A stretch of 45,313 nucleotides of DNA from Deltaproteobacteria bacterium YD0425bin51. Its GTDB lineage: Bacteria; Desulfobacterota; Desulfobacteria; Desulfobacterales; YD0425bin51. Location: positions 1 through 45,313 of the forward strand of contig PDZS01000036.1 of assembly GCA_002753225.1 (NCBI GenBank), written 5' to 3'. Below the pieces are notes generated by a model. That model worked only from the letters and a program-made list of their open reading frames with translations. It did no database searches and had not been told where the DNA came from. The position numbers and the translations under genes are program-made. Of this stretch, positions 26,901 to 35,900 are shown in pieces (the stretch's first letter is position 1; each line of letters begins with the position of its first letter).

Positions 26901-29900
26901 GAAACATTAGAAGACGCTGGATATACAAGGGACAGTCTAAAAGACTATCACGTTGGAGTATTTGTAGGAGTTACAACAAATACATATCTTCTGTGGGGAC
27001 CTGAATTATGGCGATCAGGTAACGCAAGTATTCCCTCATCTTTGCCTTGGTCAATAGCAAACAGGGTTTCTTATTTTTTTAATTTCAATGGACCTAGTAT
27101 TCCAATTGATACAGCATGTTCATCATCGCTTTCTGCAATACATTTAGCATGTGAGAGTATTAAAAAAGGGGAATGCAATGCTGCAATAGCAGGAGGTGTA
27201 AATATGTATCTCCATCCTGCTAAATATATTCAGCTTTGCCAAATGCGTATGCTTTCTCAAACAGGTAAATGCTATACTTTTAGTGCAGAAGCAGATGGTT
27301 TTGTACCCGGAGAAGGGGTTGGAGCAGTTTTGCTTAAACCACTATCTGTGGCAGTTTCAGATGGAGACTATATTTATGGCATAATAAAGTCTAGTTCTTT
27401 AAATCATGGCGGAAAAACAAATGGCTATACTGTGCCAAATCCAAAGGCTCAGGCAGACTTAATATTGGATACATTAAAAAAAACGGATATAAATCCAAGA
27501 GACATAAGTTATGTTGAAGCTCATGGAACAGGAACGTCTTTAGGCGATCCAATTGAAATAAGAGGGCTTTCCTTATCTTATGGCAAATATACTAGCGATA
27601 AAAAATACTGTCCTATAGGCTCTGTAAAATCAAATATAGGTCACTTGGAATCAGCAGCAGGTATTGCAGGTCTTACTAAGCTGTTACTCCAGATAAAATA
27701 TAAAAAGCTTACACCTTTAATTCACTGTGAAAATTTAAATCCTAAAATTAATTTTGAAGAAACTCCTTTTTATATTCAAAACAAATTATCTGATTGGGAT
27801 AAAACTCCAAAAATTGCAGCAATAAGCTCTTTTGGTGCAGGCGGGTCAAACGCTCATCTGATTGTTCAAGATTATGAAGGAAAGATATTTCAACGCCAAC
27901 TACAAAGGGATTCTAATCTGTTTATTTTATCTGCAAGGAATGAAGATACTCTTAAAAATTACGCAAGCAACTTTTTGGAATTTCTAAATAATAATGAAAT
28001 ACCTATTTTTGAGCTTTCGTACACATTGCAGGTATGCCGTGAAGCAATGGAAGAACGTATTGCTATTATTGCGGCAAAAAACTCTGATCTAAAAGAAAAA
28101 TTAAACTTATATATTCAAAATAAAGAAAATATCGAAGATTTTTACAAAGGAAATGTAAAAAAAGAAAAAGATAAAGCCCATATTTTAATTGAAGGAAAAT
28201 CAGGGGAAGAATTTTTAAAGGCAATAATTAACGAAAAAAACTTTCCAAAGCTTGCTAGACTTTGGGTTTTAGGAATAGATATTGACTGGAAATTAATGTA
28301 TCAGGATAAGAAAATAAGCAAACTCTCTTTACCTAAATATCCTTTTACAAAAGATAGATATTGGATACCTGACAATATTAATTTTAAACAAGATTTAAAT
28401 TTGTTTCTAAATCTTCATCCTCTCATTGATGGCATTTCTCCAAATTTAAGCCTAAATTACGGAATTGTTCTGAAAAAAAAATTAAGTAAAACTGAAGCAA
28501 TTATTTCAGACCATGAAGTAGCAGGAAAAACAATTCTTCCAGGAGTTGGATATTTGGAAATGGCTTATCAGGCATATCTGATAGTTAAAGAGCAAGAAAA
28601 TTTTAAAATAAAAAATACAGTCTTATGGCAGCCTCTATATGTCTCGGATGATAAAAAAGAGGTATTAATTTCTTTAAAAGAAGAAAATGGAAGATTTATT
28701 TATCAAATAGAAACAAAACAAAAAGATAACGTAATAATTCATGCTACTGGAGAATTTCAGCAAAATATAAGAGAGGAAAATTTTAATAAGATAAATTTAG
28801 ATGAGATTAAAGAGAGATGCAGCACTAATATTTCTCATCATGATTTTTATAAAAAATTTAACGATATTGGAATAAATTATGGAGAATATTTTAAAGGAGT
28901 ACAAGAGCATTGGGCAAATGATAAGGAAGCCTTAAGTTTAATTAAAATACCATCTTTGTGTGAGCAGGAGCTTAAATTATATGCAATCCATCCAACAATA
29001 ACAGATTCAGCAATGCAGACAATTTTGGGTATAACGCTTTTTAATAATACTACAAATGACGAACTTATTATTCCTTTTTCTTTTTCTGAAATAGAAGTCT
29101 TAAAAAAGCTTGACCCTTTATGCTATGCCTATGCTAAAGCCATAGATGATAGACGTTTTGATGTTTTGATTCTAGACTCTAAAGGGCAGGTTTGTATAAA
29201 TATTAAAGAAGCAAAATTAAAGGGTAAGCCTGATCCTATGCATGATTTTTTCTATATTCCAGTCTGGATACCAGTTTCATATTCTTCTAATTTTGTTCCT
29301 GAAAAAACAAAGGTTTTAATTGTTTATCAAATTGATAATTCAAATATAGCTAAAAATATAGCTTCAGTTTATCCTGATGCAAACGTTTTTGATCTTAAGT
29401 TAGAAACAACAGCTATAAATGATTATATCAAAAAGTTAAATAAAATAGATATTATCTATTTTATAGGAGGAATCCAAACAGAGCATAATCAAGAAATGGG
29501 AATTCTTTCATTTTTTAGATTAATTAAAGCTCTTATCGAAAATGATAAGTTTAATCCGCCTCTGCAAATCAAAGTTATTACAAATAATGTTTATCAAATA
29601 TTGCCAGATGATAAGATAATCCCTTTTTCTGGAGGACTTTCAGGTTTGTGCAGGGTTATAAGATTAGAATATCCTGAGATAATAACTACTTGTTTTGATA
29701 TAAATTTTTCTGACATTGCAAATAATATTAAATTATTTAATCCAGATAGAACAGATCTTGAAGAAATAGCTATCCGCGATTCTAAGTGTTATGTAAGAAT
29801 AATAGACCCAATTAAACTTCCTGCCGTAAAGAATATTCCTTTGAAAGAAGGAGGAGTGTATGTAATTTTAGGAGGAACAGGAGGAATTGGATTTACGTTT

Positions 29901-32900
29901 GCACAATTTCTTGCAGAAAATTTTAAAGCCCGTGTTGTTTTATTAGGGAGAAAAGAGTTTAGTAAAGAACTAAAAGAGAACTTTTTATATATTAAGACTG
30001 ACGTTCGTGATCCTTTAAGCATTAAAGATGCTATAAAGAAAGCAAAGGAGCATTTTGGGCATATAAATGGTGTTATTCATTCAGCAGTAGTTTTAAATGA
30101 CAGAGCTATAAGAAATATGGATGAAGATACATTTGTTTCAGCATTAGAGCCTAAAGTACAAGGAAGTATTAATTTATATAATGCTTTAGAAGGTGAAGAT
30201 ATTGACTTTATGTTATTTTTTTCATCTGCTCAGTCTTTTATCGTAAACAAAGGACAGTGTAATTATGCAGCAGCTTGTACCTTTAAAGATGCTTTTGCAA
30301 ATTATATAGGGCAGAAGGAAAAATATCCTGTGAAAATAATAAATTGGGGTTACTGGGGAAGCGTTGGAGTTGCATCAAATGATTCATATAATAAAAGACT
30401 GTCGAATCAGGGAGTATTTTCAATAGAACCTCGTTATGGGATTGAAGCTATATGCAGAATAATTGGAAATAATGTAAAACAGGTTATGCCAATTAAAGCA
30501 AGTAAAGAGCTTCTAAAGAAGGTTGTTTTAAGATTTAATATAGAACAATCGCAGAGCTTTACAATAAACACTAAAGACAAATTAGAAGATTATCTTAAAA
30601 CTGTATTTGCAGAAGTTTTAAAAATACAGAAAAACAGAATTGAAAGCGATGCAACATTTGAAAATTATGGCGTTGATTCTCTCCTTACTTTAGAAATCAA
30701 TAAAAGGCTGGAAAAAGATTTTGGAAAGCTTCCTGCAACACTTTTATTTGAAAACATGACCATTGGAAACCTTGTTAAGTTTTTTATGTCTGAGTATAAA
30801 GACAAAACAAATAAAATGTTTAAATCAGAAGAAGCAAAAATTCTGCCTGCTTATAAATATAATGAGCAATATAAAGATACAGACATTGCAATTATTGGCA
30901 TGAGCGGAAGATATCCATTATCGAAAAATCTTGAAGAATTTTGGGAAAATTTAAAAAATGGAAAGAGCTGTATTACTAAAGTTCCTTTAGATAGATGGGA
31001 CGCTGAAAAATATTATGGAAAAGAGACTGGAATTTATACTAAATGGGGCGGTTTCATAGATGATGTGGATAAATTTGATCCCCTGTTTTTTAATATTTCT
31101 CCCCGCGAAGCAAAGACAATAGACCCTCAAGAGAGACTTTTTCTAGAATGCGCTTGGTCTGCAATAGAAGATGCTGCATTAAATAAAAAGGATTTTGCAA
31201 AAATTAACAATGAAGTTGGCGTTTTTGTAGGAGTTATGAACTGCAACTATGAATGGTTGAGCGGAGAAGCCTATGGAAAAGGGAATCCAACATTGTCTCA
31301 TATTGCATACTGGTCTATTGCAAATAGAGTTTCTTACTTTTTTAATTTTCAAGGACCAAGTATTGCTGTTGATACTGCATGTTCTTCGTCTTTGTCAGCT
31401 ATTCACATGGCTTGTGAAAGCATTAAAAGCGGCGAATGTAAAGCCGCAATAGCTGGAGGAGTAAATCTTGTTCTGCACCCAATTCACTATATGAGGCTTT
31501 GCAGTATAAATATGCTGTCAAAGGAAGACAAATGTAAAAGCTTTGGAGAAAATGCTGATGGTTTTGTTGATGGAGAAGGAGTTGGCGCTGTAATTTTAAA
31601 GCCTTTAAAAGATGCAGTTTTAGATAAAGATCATATTTATGGAGTAATTAAAGGTTCTTTTGTTAATTCTGGCGGAAAAACAAGCGGATTTACTGTTCCA
31701 AATCCTAATGCACAGACAAATCTAATATCTGCTGTACTCAAGAGGTCAAAAATAAATTCTGAAACAATAAGTTATATGGAAGCTCATGGGACAGGAACTG
31801 ATTTGGGAGATCCCATAGAAATTTCAGGTTTAACAAAAGCATATAAAGAATATACAGAAAAGAAAGAGTATTGCGCAATTGGCTCTGTTAAGTCTAATGT
31901 TGGACATTTGGAGTCTGCAGCAGGGATAGCTGGAATAACTAAATTGCTTCTACAGATGAAACATAAGAAATTAGTTCCTTCTTTAAATTCAGAAAAAATA
32001 AACCCAAATATTAATTTTGATAATACACCATTCTATATTCAAAGAACATTATCGGATTGGATCCGTCCTGTTATTAACGGTAATGAATATCCAAGAAGAG
32101 CAGGAATAAGCTCTTTTGGAGCAGGTGGAGCAAATGCACATGTAATTATCGAAGAATATGAAGATAATCTTTTTTCAAATGTCGTTGCAGATAAATGTTT
32201 GATAATTCTTTCTGCTAAAAACAAGGAAAGACTTAAAGATTTAGCTAAACAAATGCTGAAGCTTAACAATACATATAATCTTTCTGACGTTGCTTATACA
32301 TTACAGGTTGGAAGAGAGCACATGGAATCAAGACTTGCAATTGTTGCATCAAGTATAGAAGAACTTAAGGAAAAGTTAACAATATATATTAATGGAGAAG
32401 AAATTTTAGGAAATGATTTGGATGAAACAGCAAAAGCATGGACTTACGGTTCAAATATAGATTGGTCTCTTTTATATTCTGATAATAATTTGCCAAAAAG
32501 GATATCTCTACCTACATATCCATTTGCAAAAGATAGATATTGGATACCTGATTTGCCAAGTGATTCGTTAATAGGAAATATTGATTTGTCTTTAAGCTTA
32601 GACAGAGGTCTTGTTTTTAAAAAAGTTTTAACTATAAACGATTTGATTGTATCTGATCATAAGGTATTAAACCAACAAATACTTCCTGGTGCATGTTATG
32701 TAGAAATGGCATATCAAGCAGCATTAAAAATCAAGCAAAAAGGAAGATTTAAAATTTCAAATATTACATGGCTAAATCCTTTAGTTGTTGACGAAAATAA
32801 AGAAGTTAAAATATTTATAAAGCAAGATAAAGAAAATATTTCTTTTAATGTGGAGTCATCAAATATAGTTCATGCCAAAGGGAGCATTCACATAGAAAAC

Positions 32901-35900
32901 GTAGAACAGCCAAAAGATAATGTTTCCATAGAAGATATTAAACATAGATGTGCAATTGAGTTAAGTAAAGATGAGCTTTACAATACTTATATGCAGATTG
33001 GTATAAATTATGGCAATTATTTTAGATGTGTAAGTAAAGTTTGGGGAAATGACAAAGAAGCTTTAAGCCTTATTGTGTTACCTCCCTTATATGAAAGAGA
33101 ATTAAATATATATACTGTTCATCCTGCAATACTTGATTCAGCAATGCAGACAATTGCAGGAATAAAAATGTCAGGTTCATATAATTTGCCAAAAATTCCA
33201 TTTTGGCTTGAAGAAGTTGAAGTTTTAAATCCCCTTAAACCAAAATGCTATGCCCATGTCAAATCAATGAGAAAAGACAGATTCAACATAGAAATATTGG
33301 ATGAAGCAGGGATTGTTTGCATAAGAATTAAAGAGCTTGCTGTAAAAGAAATTAAAGACGCTTTAGCAGATATATTTTACAGACCTGTTTGGATTCAAAA
33401 AAATCAGGTATCAGATGCTGTAACCCACAAAAGAGTTTTAATAATATCACCTGAGGATATGTCAGTTTTAGATAAAATAATAGAGGGATTTTATAATAAT
33501 TCTGAAATATTTAATTTAAAAATAGATGAAACATTGGATGATAATATATTAAAAATTGGAAAAGTTGATTTGATATGGTTTTTAGGAGGAGTTCAAGAGA
33601 ATGATTTAGCAGATTATACCCAGGTTGAAGAAAATGGAGTAATGACATTATTCAGGCTTATAAAGTCATTAGAGCGTAACAATTTATTAGATTTAGAAAT
33701 CAAAGTTATTACAAACAGTGTTTCTAAAATTCTACCGGATGAAAAATTAAAACCCTTTGCATCAGCTATTTTAGGATTTGTTAAAGTAGTTGGAAAAGAA
33801 TATCGTAACTTGTCTCTAAGTCTAATTGACATAAATTTAGATGAAATAATTAAAAATCCAGATAATTTTGTACCTGTATTTAAAGAATCAGGTCAGAAAA
33901 ATCAAATAGAAGAAAAGGGATTTAGAAATAAAAAACTATATGTAAAGACAATAGAGCAAATTATGCTTCCTCCAGTTGATAAGACTCCATTTAAACATGA
34001 AGGAGTTTATATGATTTTAGGGGGAGCAGGTGGAATTGGTCTTGAATTTAGCAAATATTTATCCAGATTTTTTAAGGCATCTATAATTCTCATAGGAAGA
34101 AGAGAGCTAAGTCTTAATCAGAAAGAAAAAATTAAAAATATTGAGGGATATGGAGGGCATGTTTTATACATAAGAGCTGACATTACAGATGAAAAAAGCA
34201 TGACAAATGCTATTAATATAGCAAAATCCAAATTTGGAAAGATAAACGGAGCTGTTCACTCAGCAATTGTGTTAAAAGACAGGGCTCTATTTAACATGGA
34301 TGAAGAGAATTTTAGAGAAGTGATGTATCCTAAAGTAAAGGGTAGTATAATATTAAACAGAGTATTAGAAGATGAGCCTTTAGATTTTATGCTCTTTTTT
34401 TCATCTGCCCAGTCTTTTTTTGCAAATGCAGGACAAAGTAATTATGCAGCAGCTTCCACTTTTAAGGACGCATATGCTAATTATTTAAGCGAAACAAAGC
34501 CATATCCTGTTAAACTTATAAACTGGGGTTTCTGGGGAAGTATTGGGATAGTATCAGATGAAACATATAATAAGAGACTTGGCATTCAAGGCGTAAAATC
34601 GATTGAACCACATGAAGGAATGGAAGCAATTAGAAGAATATCAGAGCATCCTGTAACTCAGATTATAGTTTTCAAATCTTCTAATAAGCTTTTTACAAAT
34701 TCAGGAGAAGGTTTTATTAAGCTGAATAAACTTTGCCACAATTGGCTTTTTGATACTTTTAAAAAAATAGATACAAATCAAATTATACCTGCTTATTTTA
34801 GGTTGTATGAAGCATTATTAGATATTTTAAAAAACAATGAAGATACAAAAGAAGATATTACAGCTCAAAAAGAGCTTATTATAAAAAAATTTCCAGATTT
34901 AACCCCTTATGTAAATTTGTTAGACGCTTGCCTTCCCAAGTATCCTGAAATTCTAACTGGAAAAATAGCTGCAATAGATATTATTTTTCCAAATTCTTCA
35001 CCACATCTGGTTGAAGGTATATATAAAGGGAACTTAAGTGCCAGCATTTTTAATAATATAGTTGCACAATCTGTTAAATCTATAATTGAGAATAGAAAAG
35101 ATGAGTTAATAAATATATTGGAAGTTGGAGCTGGCACTGGCGGAACAAGCGCTTCAGTCCTCAAAGAAATTGATTTATATTCCAGCAGACTAAAATATAG
35201 CTATACAGATATTTCCCAGAGATTTATTCAATACGGTAAAAAGGAATATGGAATGCAATTCCCTTTTATGGAATTTAAAGTTTTTAATGTAGAAAGTGAT
35301 TACCAAAAGCAAGGTCTTGAGTTGGCAAGTTTTGATATTGTTATTGCTGCAAATGTTTTACATGCAACTCGAAATATTCGTAAAACTTTAAAAAATATAA
35401 AAAAGTTACTTACTCCAAACGGAGTACTTATTTTAAATGAAGCCACAAAACTATTTGATTTTACTACTCTTACATTTGGTTTACTAGAAGGCTGGTGGTT
35501 ATTTGAAGATGAAGAAATAAGAATAAAAGGGAGCCCGCTCCTTTCTTCTGAGATGTGGAAAAATGTTTTAGAAGGACAAGGTTTTAAAAACATATCAATT
35601 TTAAATGACAAAGATTCAGCACAGCATGTTATAATTTCTGAAAATATAGGAGACATTGGAAAGGTAGAGACGCACGGCCGTGCGTCTCTACAATATATTG
35701 AAGAGAAAATTATAGAATGCGTAAAAGCAGCTTTAGATATAACTCAAGGAGGCATAATAGACGTTTATAGACAGTTTTCAGAGTACGGAGTTGATTCTAT
35801 AATGGGAATAGAATTAATAAATAGAATTAATGAAACGTTTGGCACAAAATTAAAAACCATAACGCTTTTTGATTATACAAATATAAAAGATTTATCTAAT

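Noticed and set aside
35300..35656. 118-codon minus-strand ORF inside the PKS
   Set aside because: Antisense to the methyltransferase domain, whose motif is intact on the plus strand.
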